This document shows positions 1 to 8,572 of a DNA stretch of 64,000 bases, one piece after another. Origin of the DNA: Natronorubrum halalkaliphilum (lineage in GTDB: Archaea > Halobacteriota > Halobacteria > Halobacteriales > Natrialbaceae); NCBI RefSeq assembly GCF_009834785.1, contig NZ_WUYX01000069.1, forward strand, positions 81,687 to 145,686. The letters are read 5' to 3'. A program made the position numbers and the translations under genes. Below the pieces are notes generated by a model that was not told where the DNA came from, did no database searches, and saw nothing but the letters and a program-made list of their open reading frames with translations. Each line of letters starts with the position of its first letter. The first letter of the stretch is position 1.

Positions 1-2
1 AT

Positions 3-21
3 TGACTACAGTAAACCGTAT
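3..21. repeat. Right end of a family I palindromic repeat, cut by the window edge
   Basis: TGACTACAGTAAACCGTAT here is identical to the last 19 bases of the two complete 82-bp copies at 19622-19703 and 20318-20399. The rest of this copy lies outside the window. The remaining bases up to the first gene show no further element that I recognise. Confidence 0.7.
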
Positions 22-184
22 GAGACCGACGTCGTCACGCCGCTCGGTGTTCCGGCCGTCACGGCCACCACGAGTACACAGGCTGAACCCTTGTTACGGC
101 AATCGCCCAACGGTGAGTATCGATTCGAACTGACGGCGTTCGAGGGCCGACGTCGAACGCGACACACCAGCACGTGAGTACCCC

Positions 185-820
185 GTGACAGAACACGTAA
201 CCAGGCGACAGGCGATCAAGGGAATCGGCAGTACGATAGCAGTCGCAAGTGGAGCGAGTCTCGCGAGCGCGAGCGAGACGCCCGCGGACGCGGTCGTCGA
301 CGCGGACCGCGACGACGACGCCGACTATCCGCGCTGTCTGTACAAACCGGACGAGGACGGGGAATGGAATCCCGTCCTCCCCATCAATATCCACGCCCCC
401 GCTCCGGGAGCGGAGTCGGCGCTTGCAGCCGTCGAAAACGACTTTTCGGGACTCGGTAACCTCGAGTGGACACGGGTCTTTCCGGATTCGACGGCCAAGG
501 CCTGGGACAGCGAGCGCGAGGCGCTCGTCGCCCCGGATTACTCCTTCCGTCGGCCGCGGCTGGGCGACGAGTGGAATCACATCCACATCTGGGGCGTCGA
601 CGAGAACCGAGTCGGGATCCACGCCCATCTGGATGTCATCGATCTCACCGCGTCACACTTCCACCGCGGCGATCACTACGGCGATGCGGCCCGGGAAGTC
701 ACGGATCACCTGACCGGAGACGGCTGGCGGGAACGACGTCCCTACAGTATCGATTACGGCGTCGAACCGGAGCGACTCAAGCGCTGGGGAGAGACGGGCG
801 ACGTGAAACTCGAGTACTGA
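185..820 (+). CDS. Tat-exported hypothetical protein
   Basis: The 211-residue product begins with a twin-arginine signal: RR at residues 7-8, then a weakly hydrophobic stretch to about residue 30 ending in an ALASA-type cleavage region. The mature part is soluble, acidic and has no membrane segment. It is rich in Trp, His and Tyr around residues 105-150 (WNHIHIWGVDENRVGIHAHL), which could form a metal or ligand site, but I recognise no family. The start is GTG at 185, the only reasonable start ahead of the signal peptide. It stands alone, convergent with the membrane-protein gene whose stop lies 35 bases away. Function unknown; export by Tat is the firm part of the call. Confidence 0.75.
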   Translation: MTEHVTRRQAIKGIGSTIAVASGASLASASETPADAVVDADRDDDADYPRCLYKPDEDGEWNPVLPINIHAPAPGAESALAAVENDFSGLGNLEWTRVFPDSTAKAWDSEREALVAPDYSFRRPRLGDEWNHIHIWGVDENRVGIHAHLDVIDLTASHFHRGDHYGDAAREVTDHLTGDGWRERRPYSIDYGVEPERLKRWGETGDVKLEY

Positions 821-854
821 GCGAGGGCTCGTCTCGAGTCGACCGAGGGCGACC

Positions 855-2147
855 TCACAGATATCCGAGCAGCGGCATCGCGAGGCCGACGCCCCATCCC
901 AGGAGCCCCATGCCGAAGAGGACGGCTCCTTCAGCGTCGCTACGGGCGGCACCCGCCGCGAGCAACCCGAGCGCGATTATCAGTCCGAGTCGGTGAAGCA
1001 GCAACTCGAGCGGCAGCGTCGTGATTCCGATCCCGACGAAATCCAGGACGAACCCGACGCCGAGTCCGACGGTAGCGAACACGAACGCCGACTGGGGCTG
1101 CAGCGGATCCCCCAGCCAGCTCACAACGCGTTGTAACCGGACGAACCTGGTCGCCGCTTCGAGCGGCTGAGTGAGCACGATCGCCGTCACCGGCAAGCCG
1201 ACCGCCAGTATCGGATAGAGCACGGCGACGAACGCCTGGGGCGTGATCCACGGCACCGCGTCCTCCACGGCGAGACCCGCGACCCGAACGCCGAGGACCA
1301 ATCCGACGAGCGCCCCGGCGAGGATGAACCCGCGGCTGTTCAGATACGCCCATTTGAGCAGGCGACGCGTCCCACGGACGATACCCCGCGTCGTGTCACC
1401 GCCGACGAATCCGAGCAAGCCGAGGACGCTTCCGGCCACGATGGGTCCGATAGCGGCCAACTCGATAACCGAAAGCCAGCCGTCGTTCCAGCCCCCGTGC
1501 GTGCCGTGATACTCCCGTCGCACCTCCTCGACGAAGGGCTCGTCGAGAAACTCCGCCTCGAGCGTGTTCTGGGAGTCCTGAATGTCGGTCACCGAGTGTC
1601 GAAGCCGGAACCAGTCGAAGTACTCCCGGTGTACCTGGATCGCCGTCCAGTCGTCCTGATCCATCGTGTAGGCGCGGATGTGATACCGGCTTCCGAGATA
1701 CGTTCCGGTATGGAGCTGGTAGCTTTCCTGGATCCAGACGCCCTCGTCGCCGTGCGGTCCGGTGTCGACGTAGGTGTACCGCGTCGAGCCGTGGGCGTCG
1801 TCCCACTGGATCGAATCGTCGGCACCCTCGTAGGCCTCCGGTTCGTCCTCGGCTTCGGGGTCCAGTTCCTCCCACTCGAGTTCCTCCTGAGCGACGAGCG
1901 TTCGTTGGACCCGGTCGTCCGGTCCGTGGACGATGAGGTTAATCGCGAGCGTCCGCTCGTCAACCGATCGATCGCGGCTGGTGTACGGCCAGATGTAACT
2001 GCCGTTTTCTTCGGGTTGGATCAGCTGGTCTCGCTCGAGGGTCTCGGGCTCGGCGGGGTCGGCCATCGGGTTGAACACCCCGCTGGCAACTAGATAGCTC
2101 GCACCGAGGACGAGTACCGCGAGGAGCAAGAGATGGCGACGGTTCAT
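855..2147 (-). CDS. Multi-pass membrane protein with large extracytoplasmic domain
   Basis: The 430-residue protein has an N-terminal hydrophobic anchor (residues 5-22). A polar, acidic, Tyr- and Trp-rich region of about 200 residues follows, probably outside the membrane. Then come about six hydrophobic segments from residue 228 to the C terminus, ending LAMPLLGYL. No catalytic motif was recognised. The polar domain between the anchor and the membrane bundle suggests a sensor, transport accessory or envelope protein, but that is only inference. The ATG at 2147 starts directly at the hydrophobic anchor. A TATA-like CATAAATAG lies at about 2336-2344 on the minus strand, which would leave a leader of about 165 bases. 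Confidence 0.65.
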   Translation of the reverse strand: MNRRHLLLLAVLVLGASYLVASGVFNPMADPAEPETLERDQLIQPEENGSYIWPYTSRDRSVDERTLAINLIVHGPDDRVQRTLVAQEELEWEELDPEAEDEPEAYEGADDSIQWDDAHGSTRYTYVDTGPHGDEGVWIQESYQLHTGTYLGSRYHIRAYTMDQDDWTAIQVHREYFDWFRLRHSVTDIQDSQNTLEAEFLDEPFVEEVRREYHGTHGGWNDGWLSVIELAAIGPIVAGSVLGLLGFVGGDTTRGIVRGTRRLLKWAYLNSRGFILAGALVGLVLGVRVAGLAVEDAVPWITPQAFVAVLYPILAVGLPVTAIVLTQPLEAATRFVRLQRVVSWLGDPLQPQSAFVFATVGLGVGFVLDFVGIGITTLPLELLLHRLGLIIALGLLAAGAARSDAEGAVLFGMGLLGWGVGLAMPLLGYL

Positions 2148-2466
2148 CGGCTGGTCCGAAGTCTCGGCGGTTCTCCGTTGCTAGGCTCGTCCATGCCGTC
2201 GTGCTCGAGGTGTTCGGGAGCTTCTCTTTGTAGTCTCGACCGGCGAACGAGCGGCCACCTGCACGGCCGATCGATCCCGATACCGACCGCCGGCGTCTCG
2301 TTTATCGTAATAGTTACCCGGTAACTCATCCGCCTCTATTTATGCGGGTGCTTGCATTGTTCGGGGAAAGCTGCCGTCAGAATCCGATCGGGCGTTTCGC
2401 GCAGATACGGGTGCAATTCGATCAGTTCGGCCAGTTCGGCCAGTTCGGCCAGTTCGGCCGAAGAAC
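2148..2466. other. Intergenic stretch with palindrome and tandem repeat, no convincing gene
   Basis: This 319-base stretch lies between two leftward genes. It contains the odd palindrome GTTACCCGGTAAC at 2313-2325, a minus-strand TATA-like element near 2336-2344 and a tandem 9-mer array at 2423-2458. A minus-strand ORF at 2144-2329 overlaps the next start by ATGA, but its Arg/Pro-rich, acid-poor composition is unlike a haloarchaeal protein, so I do not call it. Confidence 0.5.
2423..2458. repeat. Tandem repeat, four copies of CAGTTCGGC
   Basis: Four perfect 9-base units lie head to tail immediately 3' of the DUF2797 stop codon. The last unit runs into GGCCGAAGAACT, so the array can also form a hairpin. 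The unit length is a multiple of three, so copy-number change would not alter any overlapping frame. It is a possible VNTR or transcription-end structure. Confidence 0.8.
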
Positions 2467-3219
2467 TCAGCCGAACGACCCCAGCGACGACTGGAGGTTC
2501 TGATCGGTTTCGCCCTCCGTGACGTCGTATCCCACGAGGTCCCGCATATCGACGGCGTAGGTTGTCCCGCCGTTCTCGAGGACCAGCAGTCGTCCCTTCA
2601 CACCGACGACGGTCCCGGACGCGATCGTTTCGGGAACCGGCTGGGCCTCGAGCCCGAGCGCGTAATCGAACGCGTATCGATCGATGACGTCGAACGACTC
2701 GAGCGCGGTCTCCCAGGCGTCTTCGTCGACGGTCGCCGCGAGCGAGCCGATCTTCGTCGGCGTCCGGACGCGATCGATCAGTCGGTGGGCGATCTCGGCT
2801 TCGATTTCGCGGGCGATTCGGCCGTTCGAGACGGTGTGAACGTGGGCCGCCCGGTCGGCACCCTGTTCGCGGAGGCGGGTCTCGAGCCGGCGGTGTTTGG
2901 TGACGCCGACTTTGAACGTGTCGGGGGCGAACGCGGCGATGTAGACGGCGTGGTCGTCGTAACAGTCCATCTCCTCTTTCAGACAGGTGCCCGTACAGCG
3001 CGCACAGACCCACGTGCTCGTGTGATAGTCGCAGTAGGGCGCTGACGGGCGCTCACAGGAAACGTGGTCCCCGTCGTCGATAGTGCCGGCACAGTGGCGC
3101 GAGCCGAGCGAGTAGGAGAGGCTATCGCCGGGTTCGAGGGCGCGCTGCTCGATCGACCCGCCGGTACCGAGCAACAGCGCCGATCCCCGTCCGCTCGGCT
3201 GGTACCCGACCAGTTGCAC
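2467..3219 (-). CDS. DUF2797 family protein
   Basis: The product has 250 residues. Its N-terminal half carries many Cys/His pairs (HCAG, SCERP, YCDYH, VCARC, TCLKEEMDC), implying one or more structural zinc sites. The middle segment, YIAAFAPDTFKVGVTKHRRL, followed by an Arg-rich helix with a conserved-looking LREQGA, resembles a GIY-YIG-like core. This combination is typical of DUF2797 proteins, which are widespread in haloarchaea and have no assigned reaction. The C-terminal 60 residues form a beta-rich acidic tail. The GTG at 3219 is taken as start because a TATA box sits about 25 bases upstream, predicting a leaderless mRNA. Family call fairly secure, function unknown. Confidence 0.75.
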   Translation of the reverse strand: MQLVGYQPSGRGSALLLGTGGSIEQRALEPGDSLSYSLGSRHCAGTIDDGDHVSCERPSAPYCDYHTSTWVCARCTGTCLKEEMDCYDDHAVYIAAFAPDTFKVGVTKHRRLETRLREQGADRAAHVHTVSNGRIAREIEAEIAHRLIDRVRTPTKIGSLAATVDEDAWETALESFDVIDRYAFDYALGLEAQPVPETIASGTVVGVKGRLLVLENGGTTYAVDMRDLVGYDVTEGETDQNLQSSLGSFG

Positions 3220-3240
3220 GGCTTCGGGTTCGGGACGACG

Positions 3241-3250
3241 CTAAATATAC
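3241..3250 (-). promoter_or_regulatory. TATA box of the DUF2797 gene
   Basis: Minus-strand GGTATATTTAG is centred about 27 bases upstream of the GTG at 3219. That places transcription start at or next to the start codon, the usual arrangement for haloarchaeal leaderless genes. Confidence 0.55.
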
Positions 3251-3394
3251 CGTTCGTTGTCCGGGACGAATCCTGTCCGACGGACTCCGGTGCGGATGAA
3301 CGCAGCGGAAACCGACCGTCCATTACCGTCGTCGGGAATAAACCGCACCGATCTCCGGAAGAAGAATTATCCGCGACGACGCTAATTTCGGGGT

Positions 3395-3754
3395 ATGGCT
3401 ATGACACTCGAGGGACGACTCGACGCGGATGTCTCGTCGGACGGTTCGAAGTCGGCGATGGTCACGTTCGAATTTACCGTTACCAACGCGGGCTCGGAGA
3501 CCGTCACGCTCCAGTTTACGGACGGCTGCAAGGCGGACTTCGTCGTCCGAGAGGACGGCCGCGAGGTCTGGCGGTTCAGCGAGGGCCGGATGTTCACGCA
3601 GGCGCTCAGCTCGGAGACGCTCGAGCCGGACGAAACGGCGACGTACAAGGCCGAATGGACGGCCCCACAACCGGGTGGCTACATCGGCCGCGCCGAGTTG
3701 CAAGCGCGGGAGACGGCGTGTGAGGTGCAAACCGACTTCGCGATCACGGAGTGA
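3395..3754 (+). CDS. BsuPI-related proteinase-inhibitor-domain protein
   Basis: The 119-residue, all-beta protein matches the pattern of BsuPI-like intracellular proteinase inhibitor domains: FEFTVTNAGSETVTLQFTDGC near the N terminus, then VWRFSEGRMFTQALSSETL, then a DETATYKAEW strand and a C-terminal strand. It has no signal peptide, so it is probably cytoplasmic. Whether it inhibits a protease in archaea is unknown; the fold may simply be a small binding module. The start could be ATG 3395 or ATG 3401, two codons later. It lies 66 bases upstream of the CbiX gene in the same direction, but nothing shows that they work together. Confidence 0.75.
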   Translation: MAMTLEGRLDADVSSDGSKSAMVTFEFTVTNAGSETVTLQFTDGCKADFVVREDGREVWRFSEGRMFTQALSSETLEPDETATYKAEWTAPQPGGYIGRAELQARETACEVQTDFAITE

Positions 3755-3820
3755 TCCGAGACTGCGGCGATGAAAGCCGCCAGCGAAGTCACTAAACCCG
3801 CCCCATCCTAACGGCGAGCC

Positions 3821-4786
3821 ATGCAAGCGCTGGTTATCGCGGCGCACGGCTCACACCTGAATCCGAACGCCTCGGATCCGACCTACGCCCACGCGGATAC
3901 CGTCCGCGAGACGGGGGCCTTCGACGAGGTCCGCGAGGCGTTCTGGAAGGAAGAACCGCACTTCCGCGAGGTGATTCGCACCCTCGAGTCCGACGAGGTC
4001 TTCGTCGTTCCGCTGTTTATCAGCGAGGGGTACTTCACCGAACAGGTCATTCCGCGAGAGCTGCGACTCGAGGGATGGGAGCCGGAAAAGTGGGGCTCGG
4101 ACGGAACGAACGCCTCGCAGGTGACGCTCGAGGTCGGCGACGCGGCGAAGACGGTCCACTACTGCGGCCCGGTCGGGACCCACGACGCGATGACGGACGT
4201 GATCGTCCAGCGGGCCCAGTCGGTCACCGGGGACCCCGACGTGGGCGAGGGGGTCGGCCTCGCGGTCGTCGGCCACGGCACCGAACGCAACGAGAACTCG
4301 GCGAAGGCGATCGAGTATCACACCGAGCGCATCCGCCAACGGGGTCGCTTCGAGAAGGTCAAGGCGCTGTTCATGGACGAGGAACCCGAGGTTGACGATG
4401 TCACGGAGTTCTTCGGGAACGAGGCGCGTATCGCCTCCGACCGCTCGAACGGACAGCGCCAATGTGATGATATCGTCGTCGTCCCGCTCTTTATCGCCGA
4501 CGGCTACCACACGCAGGAGGACATTCCCGAAGACATGGGCCTGACCGAGGACTACCGCCTCGGCTGGGAGGTTCCAGCCGACGTCGACGGTCACTGGATC
4601 TGGTACGCCGGTGCGGTCGGCACCGAGGGGCTGATGGCCGACGTCATCCTCGAGCGAGCGGCGGATGCGGGTGCCGATATCGGCGGCGCGCTCGAGACGG
4701 ACGTGACGTCGTCCGACGACCGGGGTCATCGTTCCGAGACCGAGACCGAACCCGGCACGGACACAGGTACAGGGATGGGGGACTGA
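3821..4786 (+). CDS. CbiX-type chelatase protein with two CbiX-like halves
   Basis: The 321-residue product has two repeats of the CbiX/SirB fold. Each repeat opens with the class II chelatase histidine motif (AAHGSH, His9; VVGHGTE, His152) and contains a VVPLFI(S/A)(E/D)GY strand (about residues 62 and 221). Such enzymes insert cobalt, nickel or iron into tetrapyrroles such as sirohydrochlorin. The C terminus ends in a Glu/Thr-rich low-complexity tail. It is followed after three bases by the DR2241-family gene, a pairing that suggests a functional complex. A cobalamin or other metallated-tetrapyrrole role is likely, but no other cobalamin gene is in the window, so the substrate is open. Confidence 0.8.
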   Translation: MQALVIAAHGSHLNPNASDPTYAHADTVRETGAFDEVREAFWKEEPHFREVIRTLESDEVFVVPLFISEGYFTEQVIPRELRLEGWEPEKWGSDGTNASQVTLEVGDAAKTVHYCGPVGTHDAMTDVIVQRAQSVTGDPDVGEGVGLAVVGHGTERNENSAKAIEYHTERIRQRGRFEKVKALFMDEEPEVDDVTEFFGNEARIASDRSNGQRQCDDIVVVPLFIADGYHTQEDIPEDMGLTEDYRLGWEVPADVDGHWIWYAGAVGTEGLMADVILERAADAGADIGGALETDVTSSDDRGHRSETETEPGTDTGTGMGD

Positions 4787-4789
4787 CGC

Positions 4790-5959
4790 GTGACGATCGC
4801 GACGGCGACGTTCGAGTCGCTGCTGGCCGCTGCCGACGCCGAGTCCGGAATCGAATTCGACGGACTCCGCATCGAACAGACGGGCAAAAACGAATACGCC
4901 CTCGAGACGCCCGAGACAGAGCGGACCGGACTCGAGGCTGACGCGCTCCGGCAAGCGCTCGAGCCGCTGGCGGCGTACGTCACGAACTGGTGGTACTGGC
5001 GGGAGTCGGTCGGCGGCGAGGGCACCGCTCGCCGAGCGTTTCTCCGCTGGTGTGAACGAGCGCCCCTCGCCCTCGAGGAACGAGACGCCGAGACGGGGGC
5101 AACCGACGAAGACGCCCTCACAGTCTCCGAACGGTACACCGCACTCCGGGACGGGATCGACCGCAAATGGGGCCAGTTGTGCGTTACCGCTCGTCTCGAC
5201 GACGACGGCGACGACGGCGACAACGGTGACGAACCCACGGGCGAGCGCGTCTACGACTGCTGGCACGTCGACGACGCGGACACCGATCTCACCGACCTCA
5301 AGGTGTACGACGACCCGCGGGACGCCCGGAAGCTCTCGACACACGACGAGGACGGTCGCTACCGGCCGCTGAAGACCGCACCCACGCTGCGGTCGGGTTG
5401 GGCCTTTACGGGGCTCTCCGGGGACGAACTCGTCGAGACGGTCGGTTTCTTCTACCCGGCCACGGTCGCCAACTGGCACCGGGAGCGACGGGGAACGCTG
5501 GACGTTGACCACTGGCTCGAGACCGCCGAGCGCCAGACCGGGATCTACGACGTGGTCGAGGACCTGCCCCGCGAGGCCGTCGCGTGGATGGCCGACGCCT
5601 GCTGTGTGGACTCCCAGTGTCTCCGGCGGCGAGAGTGGCAGTACGAGGAGGGCGACGACCTCGACGTCGACGGCGGCGACGGAGCGTTCACCTGTCGCGA
5701 GCCGTGTTCGCTGGTCATCGCGGCCGCTCGCAAGTGGACTATCCTCGAGTCCGAAGCCGAACACACCTACGAACTCGAGTTGACGACGAGCGAGCGAAAC
5801 CAACTGGAGGAACTGATTGACGCCGTCGCGGAGGGCCGCACCGACGAGATCCGTGAAGCGGACGTCAACGACGGTGCGAACCGCTTTCGAGCGCGCTACC
5901 TTCGGGCGAAGCGGTTCGACGAGGACGGGAACCTCGAGGCGACGCGAGTCGACGAGTGA
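4790..5959 (+). CDS. DR2241-family protein, probable Fe-S partner of CbiX
   Basis: The 389-residue protein begins at GTG 4790, three bases after the CbiX stop, so the two are surely co-translated. Residues 265-310 hold five cysteines (271, 272, 277, 302 and 306) in a CC-x4-C...C-x3-C arrangement, fitting an iron-sulfur cluster as described for the DR2241 family. In Deinococcus the CbiX and DR2241 parts are thought to be one polypeptide, which would make this pair a split version (recalled, not checked). The remainder is acidic with a Trp-rich N-terminal region (NWWYWRES). The cluster may serve redox or metal delivery during tetrapyrrole metallation, but no reaction is established. The call rests on cysteine spacing and neighbourhood. 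Confidence 0.65.
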   Translation: MTIATATFESLLAAADAESGIEFDGLRIEQTGKNEYALETPETERTGLEADALRQALEPLAAYVTNWWYWRESVGGEGTARRAFLRWCERAPLALEERDAETGATDEDALTVSERYTALRDGIDRKWGQLCVTARLDDDGDDGDNGDEPTGERVYDCWHVDDADTDLTDLKVYDDPRDARKLSTHDEDGRYRPLKTAPTLRSGWAFTGLSGDELVETVGFFYPATVANWHRERRGTLDVDHWLETAERQTGIYDVVEDLPREAVAWMADACCVDSQCLRRREWQYEEGDDLDVDGGDGAFTCREPCSLVIAAARKWTILESEAEHTYELELTTSERNQLEELIDAVAEGRTDEIREADVNDGANRFRARYLRAKRFDEDGNLEATRVDE

Positions 5960-6009
5960 TCGGTATCCGGTCGACAGCGGCTCCGTTATCGAACCGCGTC
6001 TCCGCTCCG

Positions 6010-6585
6010 TTAGTGGGTCAGCAAGAACAGCGCCACGGCGAGGCCCACCACGACGATTGCTATTCCGAGCGTGGCGACCGGGCCGCCGATCGTCGCCGCC
6101 GTCAGCGCTCCGATCCCGACCGCGAACAGTCCGAGCGCAACGACAGCAAGCGTCCCCGGCTCGAGCCCGGTCGCCGCGAGTCCCCGTTCGACGACGGACG
6201 GCTCCGGGCCCGACGCGGCGGGTTCGGCGAGCGATTCGTCGATATCGACCGCAGCCGGAGCCGGGTTGGCGACGACGGGAATCGAGAGCGATTCCGATCC
6301 GTAGCCGGTCAACACCTCGAGTTCGCCCTCGATGGGAGCGTCGATCGCCTCGGTGGCGAGGCGGACAGGTACGATCGTTTCGCCGTCCGCTTCGACGTAG
6401 TAGTTCGACGTCTCGAGCGTCGCGATTCGTTCGAGGTCGCCGTGAAGCCGACAGTGGACGTGTGCGGGCGCGCCGTGACTCCGGAGAACGAGGGTAAACG
6501 AGTCTCGCGTCTCGAGGGTACCGACGGCTGTCTCGAGTGAGTCGGCGGACCCGCGGTTGACGTGGACGGTGACCTCCGGAGACAC
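6010..6585 (-). CDS. Membrane-anchored hypothetical protein (haloarchaeal DUF7524-like)
   Basis: The 191-residue protein has an N-terminal beta-rich domain (residues 1-110, beginning VSPEVTVHVNRG) and an acidic linker. A C-terminal hairpin of two long hydrophobic helices (about residues 137-190) ends in LTH. I choose GTG 6585, 13 bases after the Trm112-like stop, because the longer frame overlaps that gene and has non-halophilic composition. The domain order suggests a cytoplasmic or surface beta domain tethered to the membrane. The family name is from memory and uncertain; function unknown. It is probably co-transcribed with the upstream trm112-like gene. Confidence 0.6.
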   Translation of the reverse strand: MSPEVTVHVNRGSADSLETAVGTLETRDSFTLVLRSHGAPAHVHCRLHGDLERIATLETSNYYVEADGETIVPVRLATEAIDAPIEGELEVLTGYGSESLSIPVVANPAPAAVDIDESLAEPAASGPEPSVVERGLAATGLEPGTLAVVALGLFAVGIGALTAATIGGPVATLGIAIVVVGLAVALFLLTH

Positions 6586-6598
6586 GGGTATCAGGCGG

Positions 6599-6802
6599 TT
6601 AGGCCGGTGTTCCCTCGCGCATGTCCGGTGGCAGCAGGTTCGGGATGCCGTCTTCGATCGGATACCGTTCGCCACACTCGGTACAGACGAGGGTGCCCCC
6701 GACGATCTCCTCGCTATCGTCGTCGGCGTATTCGGCGTCCTCGAGTTCCAGGTCGTGTTTGTCCAGCGGACAACAGAGGATTTCCAGCAACGACTCCTTC
6801 AT
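6599..6802 (-). CDS. Trm112-like zinc-binding methyltransferase activator
   Basis: The 67-residue protein begins MKESLLEILCCPLDK and has a second CTECG knuckle at residues 40-44 followed by YPIEDGIPNLLPPDM. That is the Trm112/UPF0434 zinc-binding fold with its hydrophobic partner-binding edge. In Haloferax, Trm112 is known to bind and activate several SAM-dependent methyltransferases acting on tRNA and translation factors. A Trm9-like methyltransferase lies in this window at 15295. The start is ATG 6802; the longer open frame upstream is Arg/Pro-rich and not coding-like. It heads a two-gene unit with the membrane protein that follows. Confidence 0.85.
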   Translation of the reverse strand: MKESLLEILCCPLDKHDLELEDAEYADDDSEEIVGGTLVCTECGERYPIEDGIPNLLPPDMREGTPA

Positions 6803-6920
6803 ACTACGTAGGCTTGCCGCCTCCAGCAAAAGGTTTCGGGAACGCGCCGGGCCGAGAGTGATCGGGAACGGTTCGGGTCGGCGCGGTGAAAACGCACGAG
6901 GGTGCCGCGAGGCCCCCTCG

Positions 6921-8291
6921 CTACTGCGATTCGTAGGGGTTCTCGGCGATGACGGTCTCCTCGCGGCCCGGACCGACGCCGACCGCGTAGATCGGTGCAT
7001 CGAGTTCGTCGCTGATGTACTCGAGGTAGGTCCGTGCGTTTTCCGGAATCGCGTCGTAGCCCTCCGCGGCTACGTCGGCCCAGTCGACCTCCGGCCAGCC
7101 GTCGAACGTCCGGAAGGTAGCCTCACAGCGGCCCCACTGTTCGGTCGTCGGGGGCATGGTGTAGACCTCGTCACCGTCGAACTCGTAGGAGTGACCGACT
7201 TTCACTTCGTCCAGTCCCGCGAGAACGTCGATGTGGTTGATCGCGAGGCCCGTAAAGCCGTTCGCGCGGGCCGCGTGACGCAGCATCGGCATGTCGAGCC
7301 AGCCGACGCGTCGCGGACGGCCGGTGACGGTGCCGTACTCGCCGCCCTCGTCGCGGATAGTGGTCGCGAGGGCTTCCTCGTCCCCACCGGCACCCGCATC
7401 AGCGTCGTAGTCGGGCGTTTGGCCCTCGACGCCGCCGAGTTCGGTCGGGAGCGGACCGGTGCCGACCCGCGAGAGGTAGGCCTTGACGATGCCGATAACC
7501 TCGCCGTCGCCGACGACCGTTGGACCGAGTCCGGTGCCGACGGTCGCGCCACCCGCGGTCGGGTTCGAGGACGTGACGTAGGGGTAGACACCGTGGTCGA
7601 TGTCGAGTGAAGTCCCCTGTGCACCCTCGAGCATGACGTTGTCGCCGTCGTCGATACGCTCCTGAAGGAACGTGCCGCAGTCGACGGTCATCTCCTCCTC
7701 CGCGAGTCGTTCGCCGTACTCGCGGTAGGTTTCGTAGAGGTGATCGATATCGAACTCCTCGCCGGTCTCTTTGCCGAAAACGTCCTCCGCGAGGGCTTTC
7801 TTCTGGGGGACGACGTACTCGAGGCGCTCGCGGAGGACCTCGGGATCGAGCAAGTCGCCGATTCGGACGCCGCGGCGGCCCGCCTTGTCCTCGTAGGTCG
7901 GTCCGATGCCGCGTTTGGTCGTCCCAGCGGCGAGGTCTTCTTTCTCTTCTTCCTCGATTCCGTCGAGTGCGCGGTGGTAGGGGAGGATAACGTGTGCGCG
8001 CTCGGCCACGCGAACGTCCGGCTCCAGCCCGCGCTCTCGAAGCGTGTCGATCTCGTCGAACAGCGTCTCGGGATTGACGACGCAGCCGTTGCCGAGGACG
8101 CCGACTTTCCCGCGGACCGCGCCCGACGGAACGAGTGATAGCTTGTACTTCTCACCGTCGTGAACGACGGTATGTCCTGCGTTGTCGCCACCCTGATAGC
8201 GGGCGACGACGTCGGCAGCGTCGCCGTACAGATCGACGACGCCACCTTTGCCTTCGTCGCCGAGTTGCGACCCGACGATTGTGACGGTCAT
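6921..8291 (-). CDS. purA: Adenylosuccinate synthetase
   Basis: The 456-residue enzyme joins IMP and aspartate with GTP hydrolysis, the first committed step from IMP to AMP. Diagnostic signatures are the phosphate-binding loop GSQLGDEGKG at residues 7-16, GGDNAGHTV at 34-42, the GIGPTYEDK segment near 130, and EGAQGTSLDIDHG near 220. Length is slightly above the usual 430 or so because of an acidic Gly/Asp insertion near residue 300, a common halophilic adaptation. ATG 8291 fits the family N terminus (MTVTIVGSQLGDEGKG). A TATA-like element at 8317-8324 puts transcription start within a few bases of the ATG. Monocistronic by spacing. Confidence 0.97.
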   Translation of the reverse strand: MTVTIVGSQLGDEGKGGVVDLYGDAADVVARYQGGDNAGHTVVHDGEKYKLSLVPSGAVRGKVGVLGNGCVVNPETLFDEIDTLRERGLEPDVRVAERAHVILPYHRALDGIEEEEKEDLAAGTTKRGIGPTYEDKAGRRGVRIGDLLDPEVLRERLEYVVPQKKALAEDVFGKETGEEFDIDHLYETYREYGERLAEEEMTVDCGTFLQERIDDGDNVMLEGAQGTSLDIDHGVYPYVTSSNPTAGGATVGTGLGPTVVGDGEVIGIVKAYLSRVGTGPLPTELGGVEGQTPDYDADAGAGGDEEALATTIRDEGGEYGTVTGRPRRVGWLDMPMLRHAARANGFTGLAINHIDVLAGLDEVKVGHSYEFDGDEVYTMPPTTEQWGRCEATFRTFDGWPEVDWADVAAEGYDAIPENARTYLEYISDELDAPIYAVGVGPGREETVIAENPYESQ

Positions 8292-8316
8292 AACAGCGGC
8301 GGGTTCTTGCCGGGCC

Positions 8317-8324
8317 GATAAACA
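8317..8324 (-). promoter_or_regulatory. purA TATA box
   Basis: Minus-strand TGTTTATC lies about 26-33 bases upstream of the purA ATG. It fits an archaeal TATA box giving a leaderless or nearly leaderless transcript. Confidence 0.5.
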
Positions 8325-8538
8325 GATTACGGTATGAGCGGCTGATCCGCAGTGAAATATACACGGACGTGGATAGTCGCGGGCCAGAAGCGCACGCTAA
8401 TCGATACTGTTTTTCCCGGGACATTCGTCCGTCTCGAGGTGTGAATTTGTCCTTCAGTCTCTCCGGGAACGGAAACGTTAACTACTGACAGGAACGAGCA
8501 TCTAGTTGAGAGTGGACGCGTCGGTCTGCGAGAGTAAC

Positions 8539-8546
8539 GTTTAAAA
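8539..8546 (+). promoter_or_regulatory. TATA box of the wHTH regulator gene
   Basis: GTTTAAAA precedes the ATG at 8573 by about 27 bases, predicting a transcript starting roughly 6 bases before the start codon. The rest of the 281-base divergent region between purA and this gene shows no other feature. Confidence 0.5.
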
Positions 8547-8572
8547 GGTACAAAGACAAGTTAACAAATGCC

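Noticed and set aside
59..628. Long leftward open frame at the window start
   Set aside because: It is antisense to the Tat-exported protein, which has a convincing signal peptide; frames opposite GC-rich genes are often open.
2144..2329. Sixty-one-codon leftward frame with ATGA overlap to the membrane-protein gene
   Set aside because: Composition is Arg/Pro-rich and poor in Asp/Glu, unlike haloarchaeal proteins. The TATA-like element is too close to its ATG for normal initiation.
3851..5803. 650-codon leftward frame
   Set aside because: It spans two good genes (CbiX and DR2241 type) on the other strand and has Val/Arg-rich, motif-free sequence, a classic shadow frame.
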